A DNA stretch of 64,000 bases from Meloidogyne chitwoodi (lineage: Eukaryota; Nematoda; Chromadorea; Rhabditida; Meloidogynidae). Below are positions 12,552 through 24,558 of the stretch, piece by piece (position 1 is the stretch's first letter; each line of letters begins with the position of its first letter). The position numbers and the translations under genes were made by a program. Location of the stretch: positions 806,001-870,000 of the forward strand of contig JACZZP010000014.1 in the NCBI GenBank assembly GCA_015183035.1, written 5' to 3'. A model generated the notes under the pieces. That model was not told the origin of the DNA and made no database searches. It saw nothing but the letters and a program-made list of their open reading frames with translations.

Positions 12552-15500
12552 ATGAAAATAAATTTAAATTTTATTTTAATTTATTTTAAAAATATATTAT
12601 TTTTTTTTAATTATTTAAAATAATTGGAAATTTATTTAATTAAAAATTTAAATAAAATAATTTAGCAAATTAAAAAAATAAACAAAAAAAAGCATCTTAA
12701 TTTATTTAAATAAAAAAATTATCTTTTTAAATATTTTTATTTAAATTAATTTATTAATAAATAAGTTTCCCCTTTGAATGAAGTAAAGAAGAATATAAAC
12801 AAAACTTAAATAAATAAAATTAAAACTTGGCTTAAGCTTGATATAATATTTTTTACCAATAATTTTGTTGTTTTGTTTTTAAGTTTATGTTTTTTTCTAG
12901 TGAAGAAGGACGACAAACTTTGTTAGTAAATATTTAAATAAATAAATATATTATTTATTTATTTATTAAAAAGGAAAAAGAATTTAATTTAAGAAACTGA
13001 AAATTATTATTTATTTTTTTAATTAAAAAAGAACACACATAAACAAATATATTTAATTATAATTAATTAATAATATAAATTACTAAAAGAAATATCTTAA
13101 TTTATTTATATTTTAATTAATTAATTATTTTAAAATCAGAAAGGTCTTCAATTATTTTATTAAAAAATAAATAAATAAAATTCCACAATTATTTAATATT
13201 TAATTAATTTAATAAAAGTTTAATTATTTTATATTTTTCACCTGTTTTTAGCTAAATATTATTTTTTATTTTAATATTTTTAGTGCCATTAAGTGCCTAC
13301 CAGCTGCCTATACTTTTCACTTAAATTAAGTTTTTATTTTTAGTACTTTAAATAAATAAATCCTTAAAATAACAAAATAACAATTGTTTTTATCTGTTTC
13401 TTTTTTTTAATTAAAAATAAAATAAGCAACAAAACACAAAATTAAAAAAATAATTATTATTTTGGAGAATCTTTAAAATTAAAAAATATTAAAATTATTT
13501 AATTATTTAAATAATATTTAAATATTTATTCTATAAATAAATAAATAAATATCTTATACCTTTTGTGTGTGCTTTGCTGTTGCCGGCTGCCGTTTTTGTG
13601 TTCTTTTCTCACTTTTTATTATTTCTTTTTTTATTTTTATTTTTATTTTTTTCCTCACTACTCTTGTTAATTCTTTTCTTCTTTTCTTCCCTTCATCATA
13701 GTAATCCTTCTTTTTTCTCAATTTTACTTTTGTTGGTTTGTTGGCCGTGTCAGTCAGTGCCAGGCTGTTTTAGCAGCTATGGCCACGGCTGGCAGCTCAC
13801 GGCCATTTTTATTATTCCTTTCCAGCCTTCTTTTTTTCCTTTTTATTTATTTTTTCTTTCCTCGAGAATATATCCACTCTTCTCTTCTTTTTTGGTCATC
13901 TTTCCTTCCCTTTTATAAACTCTCTCTTTTATGTCCTAAGGCATTAATATATGCCATTCTTTTAAATTATTTTTATTATTAAAAACTCTAAAATTGTTAC
14001 AACTTTTAATAAAAAAAGAGACAAAATTAATTTTAAATAAATAATTATTTTAATAAAATCTTTAGGAATTAATTAATTAAATTAATTAATTATTATTTAC
14101 TTTTTTTCTCTTTTTAAGTTGATTTGCAAATTTATGACGAAAATATAAAATATTTTTTTAAAATAATTTTAAGAGATATTTATTTATTATTTTTTCTTTT
14201 GTTGTAATAATTTAAAAAAATAAATAAATAAATGGCCTTGCAGAAATTAAAAAATGATTATTTATGCTAATCATTTATTTTAATTATTTTATTTAAAATT
14301 ATTTTTTATTTATTTATTTTTAATAATTTATTACTTTTCTTAACATAAACGTCAAAAATATTTAAACTTTTAATTATTTTTTTTTTAAATTTATCTGCGT
14401 TATTGAAAAATGTTCAGGTTTTCCGTTCATTTATTTATTTTTATTCTCTTCAAATACCACACCATCATCTAATTCTCACATTTTAAATTAATATATTTTA
14501 AAAATAATTTAATATTATTATTTTTCATAAATAATTTTAGCAAAAAAAATCTTTAAAAAGGACAATTTTAATTAATTAAATTATTTTATTTTAAATAATT
14601 ATTTAAATATTTATTAATATTATTTCTTTTGTAAATTTAAAATATTTTATTATTTTTAATTTATTTGTTTAAAATTATTTTTTAAAAATAATAAATTTTA
14701 TTTTTATTTTCCGGTCATTATTTATTTATTTTTTAATGTTCCTATAAATTAATTAATTAAACTTTTTTCTCGCACAATTATTCAAAAAAAAAACTTCTTT
14801 TCTTTATAGTTAGTGCCGACATTTTTATTAAAATAAAATAATAATTTATATATTTTTTAATTATTTTAAACTTTAAATTAATTTAATTTTGTGTTTTAAT
14901 TTATTTCCTTTAAAGAAAAATTTAAAATAATTTTTGGCTCATTTTTTGTCTAATTTAAATTAAATATTTTTTAATTATTTCCGTTTGTGACGAAAAAATA
15001 AAAATATAAATTGATTAGGAAAAGAATTTTTTAAAAATATTTAAATGATCAAATATTTTAATTTTTATTTATTTTTATAAGAAATAATTCTTTCTCCTCT
15101 TTTTAGAAATTATTTATTTTTATTTTTAATTAATTAAATATTTAATAAAATACCCAAGAGTCCTTATTTTATTTTTTTAATCCCAACACAATTAACAATG
15201 TAAAGAAATATTAGAGGCATAAAATTGGGAAAAAAAGAATCTAAAAACACAAAACACAAATATAAATAAATATATTATTTTGTGAATTTGAAAATTCCAA
15301 AAAAGGAAACAAAATCTCCCTCTATTAAATATGTATTTTTTGTCAAAATTAAAAAAAAAAGCTAATCATCGAAGCGGAAAAAATGAAGAAAAGGACAAGA
15401 AAAATATATAAAAAATAATTAAATTATTATTTTAATTAAATAAATTAAAAAAATATTTTTTATATTAAAAAGAACGTCCCTATCTTTTTAAATATTCCCA

Positions 15501-17106
15501 CACTGAGTAATTCCTTTCTTTTATTCTAACTAGGTATATATTTGACAGCCGTTGTCTCTTCTTTTATTTGTTGCTTTCTTTCTTTATTTTTTGTCTTTTT
15601 CTCTCATTTTTATTTTAAGGATTTATATTTTTTAAATTTCTAATCATTTGTCAATTTTCTACTTTTTTATTTCTTTTTTTTTTCTCTTTTTTTTGCCCTA
15701 AACATCAGTCAGTCCTTCTAAAAATGTTTTTATTGCGAACGCCGTTCGCTTCCAGACGTTATTACTTTGAATGAAAAAAAAAGAAAGAAGAAAAAAAGGA
15801 AATGGTATATTCTCTAAAATAAGAGAGGATTTATTAGAGAGAAAGAATTGTTACTTAACAAAAAAAAAAAGAGGCGAGCGTTCCGTCAACATTTTCTTTT
15901 TTTTATTTTATATGGCCGTGTCAGAAGAGAGAAAGAGGGCAATATATATTTATTCTCTTTTTGCGTAAAAATTCTTTAATATTTTATTATTTTAAATATT
16001 CATTGCACTCTCATTTTTGTAAATTATTTTTTGTAAAATAATAATTTAATTTTTAATTAAATATTTATTTGTCTTTTCCTTATATCTTCTTTTTATATTA
16101 TATATTTTTAATTTAAAATTAAAAATAAATAAAAAGGATAATTAAATAATTAAAAATATATATTTATTTTTCATTTTGTTCTACTATTTTTTATATTTAA
16201 TTTTTCTATTTAATAAATTAATAGAAAAAATGATTGATGATAAAAATTAAATAAAAAAATATCAATATATTTTATCTAAAAATAAATAAATATTTAAATT
16301 TAAAAAAAATTGTTTTTTTTTTCTAATTTTATTTATTTATAGTAAAATAATTAAACTATTTTATTTATTTATTTATAACCAATTTACACATTATAATACA
16401 AAATATTTCTCTCCTTTTTCATTAAAAACTGTCCCTTTACTACTATCTTTTTTATTTATTTCTCTTTTGTGTTGCATTCTTTTTTTTAATCAGATATAAA
16501 TATTTAATTTTTAAAAATAATATTTTAATTTTTTTTCAATTTAATTTTATATTCTAAAAAATATAATTATTTTTAATTAATTAATTAAATTCTTCTTTTA
16601 CTTTATTTTTTGTTTTATTTAATTTAATTATTTTTTCTTTTTTTTATTAAATATTTATTGATTTTTTATTATGGCCATAAGATTAAATTTTTGGTTAAAA
16701 ATTAAAATAATTCTTTTTTTTATTTAATTTTAGGTATTTTGGAATAAACTTTTTATTTAAATTAAAAAAAAGAATTAGTAGAGCATTCCTCCTAATTTTG
16801 TTTTCCGGTTTTTTAAATATTTTTAAATAAAATTTATTTAAAAATAAATATTTTTTAAATTAATTTTGTCTGTTAATTTTAAATAAATTTTTTAAATTTA
16901 TTTATAATTTGTTAAAAAATCTTTTTTCAATTAATTAAATCCCTTAAATCTTTAAATAATATATTTTATTGCACTCTTTTTTAAAAAAATAATTATTAAA
17001 AATTTTTTTATTAAAAGTATAAATATTAAAAAAAATAATACTATTTTATTTTTCTTTAATTATTATCGTCATAAGAAATTAAAAAATAAATTATTTTAAT
17101 AAATAA
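12552..17106. other. 4.5-kb very AT-rich gene-poor region
   Basis: This is mostly TATT/AATA homopurine-homopyrimidine and A/T runs upstream of the nuclear receptor. Open frames at 13565-13918 and 13779-13982 are Phe/Leu/Ser runs from T-rich DNA. The frame at 15771-15968 is Lys-rich. None looks coding. Two GC-richer hairpins stand out (13740-13807 and 15738-15752). Long upstream regions are common for regulated nuclear receptor genes, so regulatory DNA is plausible. Confidence 0.55.
13740..13807. repeat. GC-rich hairpin in AT-rich DNA
   Basis: TGGCCGTG near 13740 pairs with CACGGCCA near 13800. Inside it, GTGCCAG pairs with CTGGCAG around a shorter GCTG/CAGC stem. The GC-richness contrasts sharply with the surroundings. 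It could be a structured RNA, a cruciform or a relic of a mobile element. No function is supported. Confidence 0.4.
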
Positions 17107-19974
17107 ATGGATAATTCTATAATTAATAATAATAATATGGCAACAACAACAACATCTTTTGAAAATGGAATATGTTCTGTTTGTGGGGATAGATCTGCTG
17201 GAAGACATTATGGGGTATTTTATAGAAATTAATTTAATTAATTTAATTATATTTTTAAGGTAATGGCTTGTTATGGATGTAAAGGATTTTTTAGAAGGTT
17301 AAAAAATAAATTATATTTTTAAAAAGATTTGTTTTTGTAGAACAATTAGATCAAAACAAAGCTATAATTGTCGTTTTCAAAAACGTTGTAGTATTGATAA
17401 AGGTTTTTTAAAATTAATATAAATATTTATTTAAATTAGATCAACGTAATGCTTGTCGTTTTTGTCGTTTTCAACGTTGTCTTCAAGTTGGTATGGAAGT
17501 AACAGCAATTAGACCAGATAGAGATGTTATTGGAAAACAAAAAAATCCTCGAAAAAAAAAAATTATTTTTACTACAACAAAAATCAGAATTAAATATTTT
17601 AAATAATAATAATAATAAAGGAGTAAATAATAATAATAATAATTGTTGTCTTCCATCACCTGGAACTGAATCTAATAGGTTTTTTATTTTATAAAAGTAA
17701 ATATAATTATTTAAAGTTCTCAACAAGAAGATTTATTGCTTGGATTTTTTATGGATATTCATTCAAAAGCTGGTAATGGAAGTCTTTTTCCAACAACAAC
17801 AACAATTAATAATAATAATTTAATAAATAATAATAATTCTCCTCTTTTGGAATTATCTATTGGAATTTCTGTTCCAAATAATTCAGAAATTCAATTAAGA
17901 CAAAATATTAAACCAGATCCAGATATTTCTCTTTTTATGTTATTACAAAATCCTCAATCTTTAGCTGAATATAATTTTGAAGAACAAGTTTTATTTTTTA
18001 TTTTAAATAAATTTAAATTTAAAAAAGATTTCTCCAATTGAACCTGGACGTTATGCTGATGGTCATATGTTTTCTTCAGCAATGCGTAAATATGTTTTAA
18101 TGTGTGTTGATTGGGTAAATGCTCTTTTTCTAATGGCTGGTTTAGATAATCCACAAGAAAAGGTTTTTAATAATTATAAATATTAATTAATTAATTAATT
18201 TTAATTAAAGTTATCTCTTTTAAAAAATTCATTTGCTGCTTTTTGTACTTTTGAACAAGCAACATTTACTGCTTTATTAAATAATAATAATAATCAAAAT
18301 AATTCATTATTATATTTATGTAATGGTTCTATTTTATCAAGAGAATATTTAACACAACAAAAACAACAATGGATGGTTGGTGGTGATTCAAGTCTTTTAG
18401 CTAATAATTTAGTTGGAAGAGTTTTAGATGATTTAGTTATTCCAATTAAAAGATTATGTTTATCTGAACAAGAAAAAGTAGCTTTGACTGCTTTAATATT
18501 ATTAGATGGAGGTTTTTTAATTTAATTTTTAAAAAATAATCTTTTATTTTTTTAGATAGTCGAAGTTCTTTAGGTGATTCAGAAAATGGTGAATATTGTG
18601 GTCTTTATCAAATTAAAGATAAATTACAAAATGCTTTATTTCAACATGTCAGAGAACGTTATGAACAATCAATTAATAAAGCAAGTTCTCGTTTTGCAAA
18701 TATTTTGTTATTATTACCTGCTGTTGCTAAAGTTTCTTCAATTTATTTTGAAAATGTTCAATTAGCTAGAATGTTTGGAAAACAATCTTTAGATCCTTTA
18801 CTTTCTGAAGTTTTTATTTTTGAAGAAAAAAAAGGAGTAAATAATAATAATAATAATGAAGATTATTTAATAAATAATAATACATCATTATCACCTTCAT
18901 TATTATTATATCAACAACAACCAATTATTAATTCATCTACTAAAAATATAATATTAAATAATAATAATAATAGTAATAGTAGTGGTTGTAGTAGTAGTAA
19001 TAGTATTAAATCAACAAATGAAAATAATACTTTTACTTTTTCTTCTTCTTCTTCTTCTAATAATAATAATAATTGTAATTAATTAATTATTATTTATTAT
19101 AATATTTTTAAATAATTTTATTATTTTTTAGCATTTAATAATAACAATTCTTCTAAACAAATTGAACTTTTTGAACAACAACAATTAATTTTATCATCTT
19201 CTAATAATAATAATAATAATAAACGTTCATCAATTTCTTCTTCTTGTTGTTCACAACAATATGATAATTTAAATAATAATAATGGTCAACAAATACTTTG
19301 TGAAATGGAACAATTATTATTAGCACCACTATTTCCACAAGAAACACAAATTAGTGAATTATCTTCACCTGAAGCTAAACAAAATAATAATAATAATTTT
19401 ATAAATATATCATCATTAGAAAATAATGAAATAAATTCATCAATTAAAAGTTCTAATTTTTTTGGAGAAATTTATTCTTCTGATATTGGTTATTTATTTA
19501 TTTTTTAAAAATTATAAATAAATAAATATTAAATTTAATTATATTTTTTAGGTATAGAAGATAATAATGAATGTACTCCAATTAATAATAATATTGAAAT
19601 AATAAAAAGAAGAGAAAATAATAATAATATTAATTTAATTAATAATAATAATAGAGCAATTAATTGGAGACAACAAAAGCAATATCATTCAATAGAAAAT
19701 AATAATATTAGACAAATTGGTTCTTCTCGTCATTTATCTACATGTTCATCACCTCCATTAAATAATAATACTCATCAATCTATTGAAGGAAATTTTTATC
19801 AAGTATTTTTTAATTTATTTTTTAATTTATTTTAATTTTTAAAAGATTCAACAACAACAATATTTTTTTGTGAATACACCACCACCACAACAACAATTAC
19901 CCCAAATAATTAATAATTCAAATAATACTCAACCTTGTTCTGCTGGACCTTATTTATCAGAATTTAAATATTAA
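17107..19974 (+). CDS. HNF4-type nuclear hormone receptor with apparent frameshift
   Basis: A ligand-regulated-type transcription factor of the nematode supplementary (HNF4-derived) class. The DNA-binding domain is complete: CSVCGDRSAGRHYGV, then CYGCKGFFRRTIRS (P-box CYGCK), then NCRFQKRCSIDKDQRNACRF and CRFQRCLQVGM, with the C-terminal extension IRPDRDVIGKQKNPR. Ligand-binding helices follow from about 17730, including RKYVLMCVDWVNALFLMAGL, EQEKVALTALILLD and the SSRFANILLLLPAV/VSSIYFENVQLARMFG segment. A long Asn/Gln/Ser-rich C-terminal tail ends in EFKY. The frame breaks in an A12 run at 17552-17563: the DNA-binding-domain frame stops soon after, and the ligand-binding frame resumes only if one base is added or two removed. 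I read this as one gene with a sequencing or slippage artefact, or a recent mutation. Confidence 0.85.
17552..17563 (+). other. A12 homopolymer coinciding with a frame break
   Basis: Immediately after NPR in the nuclear receptor, a run of 12 A bases separates two reading frames. The upstream frame hits TAA within about 15 codons. The downstream frame continues into the next exon with the correct splice phase. Homopolymer length error is the simplest explanation. Confidence 0.7.
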
Positions 19975-20703
19975 AATAAATTTAAAAAAAAAAGATTTTT
20001 TTATTTAAATATATTTTAAGGAGAATATTTTTATTTGCTCATGGGTAGAGATGCGGGAATAATTTTTTTAAATATATTCCAATTTTTAATTCTATTTTTT
20101 AATTTTGATTAATTAATTATGTATTTAACAGGTATTAAATTAATTTTATTTATTTAATTACCTATTTTATTTTTATTTATTAATTATTGTAAAAATTTAA
20201 TAATAATCTTCTTAAATATATATTTAGTTTAATAATAATTAAATCCCAAAATTAAAAACAAAAAACTTAAATATATTTATAGGATCAGTAAATCAGAAAT
20301 TTTAAAAATATTATATTTTATTCTTAAATGGATATTTCAGTTAATTTTTATTTTAAAAATAATTACTAATATTTTGAAAATAAATAAATATTTTATTATT
20401 TATAAATTACTGAAATATCCTTTTTAATTTATATTATTTCTTTATTTAGTATTTAGTCTCAGCACTGACCTCAATTATTAATTCCTAATAAAAATATGGG
20501 TTTTTTCACTCTTGTCAATCCTCTACAAAAATTAAAAAAATAAAAGCATCTCTTTTTTATTATTTTTCTTTTTTATTATTTTACTATGAAATTAATAAAA
20601 TTTTAATTTTTAAAATTAAATTTTCTATAATATTTTACATTTTTTTAGATTTTTATTTTTTTTAAGTAACTTAATTATTTTATTCTAAAAACACTTCTTT
20701 TAT
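19975..20703. other. AT-rich 3' flank of the nuclear receptor
   Basis: No gene is seen. A weak inverted repeat pairs GGATATTTCAG (20331-20341) with CTGAAATATCC (20411-20421), possibly a small element or chance. Confidence 0.5.
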
Positions 20704-21244
20704 GGTAAATTCCTAGTTGGCTATCCACCTTTACGCAAATAACATTTGCAGTTTACAAGCACTCTTTGCATTTTTGGCGTTATGAAAATTGCACGCTTAT
20801 TTTTCCTTTATAGTATGCCTTTGGCATAGAGAAAAAAAAAGGAAATTAATTAATATGGCTTTGTTTATAAATATAAATAATAGAATTATTTTAACATTTT
20901 AATTAACTTCCAATATGTCTTTTTTTTTGCCCAACTAATAATTCCTCGGATGAAAAATTCTGAATTCCATTTTACGACGAACAAACTCTCGATACTGTCA
21001 AGGAAAAAATCCCAAATTTTAATTATTGAATATATACAAGGTTTTCGACTATTGAAGACTACTTTAATCATTTATAAAATAAACATATTTTCACTTTATT
21101 ATTAATTAATTTCCTTTTTTTCTCTGTGCCAAAGGCATACTATAAAGGAAAAATAAGCGTGCAATTTTCCTAACGCCAAAAATGCAAAGAGTACTTGCAA
21201 ACTGCAAATGTTAGTAAAGGTGGATAGCCAACTAGGAATTTACC
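20704..21244. mobile_element. 541-bp Merlin-like element with ~150-bp inverted arms
   Basis: Long inverted arms begin GGTAAATTCCTAGTTGG and run to about 20853 on the left and from about 21097 on the right. Flanking 9-bp repeats are TTCTTTTAT (20695-20703) and TTCTTTTAA (21245-21253), 8 of 9 matching. The terminal sequence is shared with the element at 29978. A minus-strand frame in the centre (20886-21071) contains KIWDF, as does the transposase relic at 4136. This suggests an internally deleted, decayed member of the same superfamily. No catalytic domain remains. Confidence 0.75.
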
Positions 21245-21918
21245 TTCTTTTAATTGTGTCATTTTGCATTTTTATGTGAGATAATATTTAATAAATAAAT
21301 AAATATTATTTTATATTTAAATATCTTTTCTTTTTTATTTGTTTATTTAATAATTTATTTATTTTTATAATATTTATTTTTTCAATAAAAAAGAAAAGGA
21401 AATTAATAAAAATCATATTTTTTTTACAAAATTGATGAGAAAATTCCTTCTTTATGAGAAAATTTTTTAGATTTTTTTTCAAATTTAAAAACATAATTTT
21501 TTCATTAATTTTTTGTTTATATAAAAGTTTAAAAATTGTTGTCGTCACATTAATATATTATTGCACTAATAAAATATTGCCTCTTTTTATATAATAAAAC
21601 TCAAAAATTAAAACTTTTTTTACGTAAAAAAATATTTTTTTTTAAATTAAAAAAATATTATCGTCAATTTAAATAAATTACACAAATATATTTATGATTA
21701 AAAATAAAAAATATTTTATGATTTTAATCTTTAAAAAATAACAAAAATAATTATATTTAAATTAAATATATATCAACAGGAGATTAAAAAATATTTTTAA
21801 TAAAACAAAGAAATTTAAAACATTTCTCAGAAAATATAAAAAATGGATTAGATTAATATTGAATGAGGGATCTCCAAAAAAGCAAAATCTTTCCAAATTA
21901 ATAAATATAAATTTATAT
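21245..21918. other. AT-rich intergenic region
   Basis: No convincing gene. The minus-strand frame at 21306-21548 is a Lys/Asn/Phe run from A/T-rich DNA and shows no domain. Confidence 0.5.
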
Positions 21919-22133
21919 ATTCCTCCTTTGCCTCCCTTGGTACCCTTTCCACTCTTAGCTAGACTCGGTCCAGATCCAAAAGCCGAGGCCTACTTCTTGT
22001 GCAAGAATTCGCTCATTCCCTGATATAATAAAAAATAAAATTTAGATTATTTTGAAAAAGAATAAATAAATAAATATTACAAAGCCAATCTTGCCGAAGA
22101 TAAGAGCAAAGAAGATGTCAGAAAGAGCCCCAT
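21919..22133 (-). pseudogene. Decayed inverted copy of the adjacent small membrane protein gene
   Basis: On the minus strand an ATG at 22133 begins a copy of the gene at 22384. The exon 1 DNA aligns closely (MGLFL..., then, after a one-base deletion, IFFALIFGKIGF). The intron falls at the same place, and the second exon begins G-M-S-E-F-L-H-K-K, matching G-A-A-E-Y-L-R-K-V. A TAG stop follows at the tenth codon of exon 2. Beyond it a Gly/Ser/Lys tail (AKSGKGTKGGKGG) matches the tail of the intact protein. One frameshift plus one early stop argue for a pseudogene. The two copies are head to head, about 250 bp apart. Confidence 0.7.
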
Positions 22134-22383
22134 TGCTGTTTGTTTGTAGTAGAAGTGAAGAATTGTAGGACAATGAAGACCTTTTTTTAGAGTTTGAGAG
22201 GTTATTGACTAATTTTTCAAAAAAGTTTTTATACCAAAAAATTATTTCTTTCTAAAAATAAATTTATATAAAAGACAAAAAACCTATACAACTTAATAAC
22301 AAAACCCAAAAAACATAGCCAGTGTTCTTCTACGTCTTCTACTTCGTTCTTCATAAAACAACAATTCTCTACTACAAGTCAGC
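22134..22383. promoter_or_regulatory. Shared upstream region between inverted gene copies
   Basis: A 250-bp spacer separates the divergently oriented start codons of the intact gene and its decayed copy. It must hold the promoter of the intact gene. Specific boxes were not recognised. Confidence 0.45.
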
Positions 22384-22645
22384 ATGGGATTCTTTCTCTA
22401 CATCATCCTTGCTCTGATCTTCGGTGCTATCGGATTTGTGAGTTTTTTTAATAAATTATAATTAATAATAAACTAATTTATTTTTTATAATTCAGGGTGC
22501 AGCTGAATATTTGCGCAAGGTGAAGGACGCAGGAGCGGACAAATCGAAGAGTGGTGGAGCAGCCAGTGGAGGGGCTAAGTCTGGCAAGTCGCGCTCAATG
22601 GAGACTGCAGCGAGTACCGGCACTAAGAAGGGAAAGAAGAAGTAA
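22384..22645 (+). CDS. 67-residue single-pass membrane protein
   Basis: Two exons (22384-22437 and 22496-22645) encode 67 residues. The N-terminus is one hydrophobic segment (FFLYIILALIFGAIGF), followed by AAEYLRKVKDAGADKS and a basic Gly/Ser/Ala/Lys-rich tail ending TKKGKKK. The predicted topology is a short membrane anchor with a positive cytosolic tail. The codons are far more GC-rich than the surroundings, often a sign of high expression. I do not recognise the family. A decayed inverted paralogue lies immediately upstream, and a protein of similar design is encoded at 57532. Confidence 0.7.
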
Positions 22646-23167
22646 AGAGAGAAGAAGAAGAGTTTGTGCCATCGTTGATTGTGTAGAACTGCCTAAATAA
22701 TAATAATAATAATATCTTTCTAAAAAAATTGTTATCCCATATAAACACTTTGTGATATTAGTATTGTTGTCTAATAATATATCTATTTCTCCCCTATTCT
22801 CTATTGTTAATGTTTAAATAATGTTTTTTTATAAATATATGTACATTGGTTTGTGTAAATAAAATTATTATTGTTTTTTTTTAACTTTAAGGATGAGTTG
22901 ATTTTATGGCCTTAAATGATGATTTTTTTCTTTATAATGTTGAAAATAATAATAGGAGAATAATAAATAAAAATAAACTAGTAAAGCCCTCATATCTCAT
23001 CTAACAATAAGACTATAAATGTTGTGCATTAGAAAAGCCTCATTGTCTTTTTTGTAGAAATGTGGAGAATCCTAATATAATACTTAAAAAAACATTATTA
23101 AATCTTATAATATTTTCAATAATTAAACAATCTAAAAAACTTAATTCTTAGTTTCAAATAAATATTA
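22646..23167. other. 3' flank and intergenic region
   Basis: It contains AATAAA-like signals (near 22857) and A/T-rich DNA. No further gene is seen. Confidence 0.5.
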
Positions 23168-24026
23168 GGGTGAGTCATAAAAAATGCGCCACCTCGAATT
23201 TGCATTACAAGAAAATTTTTATCTTCACTGTTACTGGTCCATTTAGAAAGTTCTATATGTCATTCGATAGCTTACACTTAGAACTTCCTAATGGCATTTA
23301 CATTTTATTTTTATATAGTTTATACGATTTGTTACTGATTTTTGAAAAATGCAGCCAAATAATCAAGTTCGCGCGCGCATGCCTAAAAAATTCTAGCTGG
23401 GCTTACAGTGATAAAGGCAACTAAAAACATTAATAGAGCGTTAGTCTAGGATGTTATCTATAGTTCTACAAAGAAAAAATGGTTAAAAAAATTAATGGGC
23501 GGCTACACGAGCCTCTAGCGCAACCTAAGCTTTTACGCCTAGCCTCGGCGGATTTGAAGCAGTACTCGAAGCCATCGAAAAGAATCCCACCAAAAGTATT
23601 TTTAAAATGCTTAAAGTACTCGGGTCTTAATTGTCAACTATATTTCCGCCATACACAAAAATTTTCGTAATCCTCAGGTTGACGTCGGCGACCACGTTTT
23701 TGCATATTGCTCTCTAAAAAATTCAGAAGCTGGGATAGGAACTTCTCTCTCATCATGCTTATAGCCCTAATCTTCCCCTATATTATTAATTTTTGTTCGG
23801 TCCGCTCAAGCGTTTCCTTCGCGAAATACAACTCGATAATTAGGGGACGTCTGTCAGCAATTTTTTGGTATAAATCGGCAAGCTGGCACAAAAATGAAGT
23901 TTTAAAGCTGCCAGATTTATAGGGACAATGTATTTCATCGAATGGATTGACTTTGATTCATCCGATTCCAATGAAAACATGTTTTTTTAAGTTTTTTTAA
24001 GGTGGCTCATTTTTTATGACTCACCC
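23168..24026. mobile_element. 859-bp element with Tc1/mariner-type ends
   Basis: Terminal inverted repeats of about 26 bp (GGGTGAGTCATAAAAAATG...) match at all but one position and are flanked by TA on each side (23166-23167, 24027-24028). The interior is GC-richer than the surroundings and has broken open frames on both strands. The minus-strand pieces include MMREKFLSQLLNFLESNMQK and FKNTFGGILFDGFEYCFKSA, and the plus-strand piece is at 23479-23670. I could not find a DDE/D transposase motif. It is either a decayed Tc1/mariner copy or a non-autonomous derivative that carries foreign sequence. Confidence 0.7.
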
Positions 24027-24209
24027 TAAGTAATTAAAAGCACAAATATTTTTCACAAGTTTTTTGAGGATCATAAGAAAAATGAAGTGAAGAAGATAAT
24101 GGGAATTAATTACGTATATTTTATATATTTTTTCAATAATTTTGATAAATTAAAATGTCAATAAATTTAATTTTCGTCTCATATTGTTGATTATCTAAAT
24201 AAATATTTT

Positions 24210-24558
24210 TCATCGTCCCCATGGCCAAGTTGAACCATAATTACCATAACCATAACGACCTCCATAATGACCTAAAAAAGAAAATTTAATAGAAAGTTTA
24301 CAATTTAATTTTTAAAATTTCTGGTGCTTATATTTTAAACAAAAAATAAAATATCCTCTCAGAATGAAGAAAAAGACCATAATTTAGATATAAAATTTTT
24401 AAAATAATTTATATATTTATTTTCACACCTCTATGATGCCATTCTTCACTACTACTTGAATGATGATGATGATGTGGAAAAGCTTGATTTAAATTTAAAA
24501 ACAAATGAATTAACGTAAACATAAAAAATAAAAATTTAATTAATGTTGAAGAAATCAT
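24210..24558 (-). CDS. Secreted His/Gly/Tyr-rich peptide (antimicrobial-like)
   Basis: Two exons (24429-24558 and 24210-24271) join across a 157-bp intron to give 63 residues. A signal peptide is clear (KFLFFMFTLIHLFLNLNQAF). The mature part begins with a His run and a Ser run with Glu (HHHHHSSSSEEW). It ends in Gly/Tyr repeats (GGRYGYGNYGSTWPWGR). Short secreted Gly/Tyr-rich peptides of this kind are known in nematodes as the NLP/CNC antimicrobial peptides. Similarity here is compositional, so function is inferred. A cuticle or eggshell peptide is an alternative. Confidence 0.6.

Noticed and set aside
13565..13982. Overlapping Phe/Leu-rich frames looking like membrane proteins
   Set aside because: They arise from T-rich DNA, lack splice or start context and show no conserved motif.
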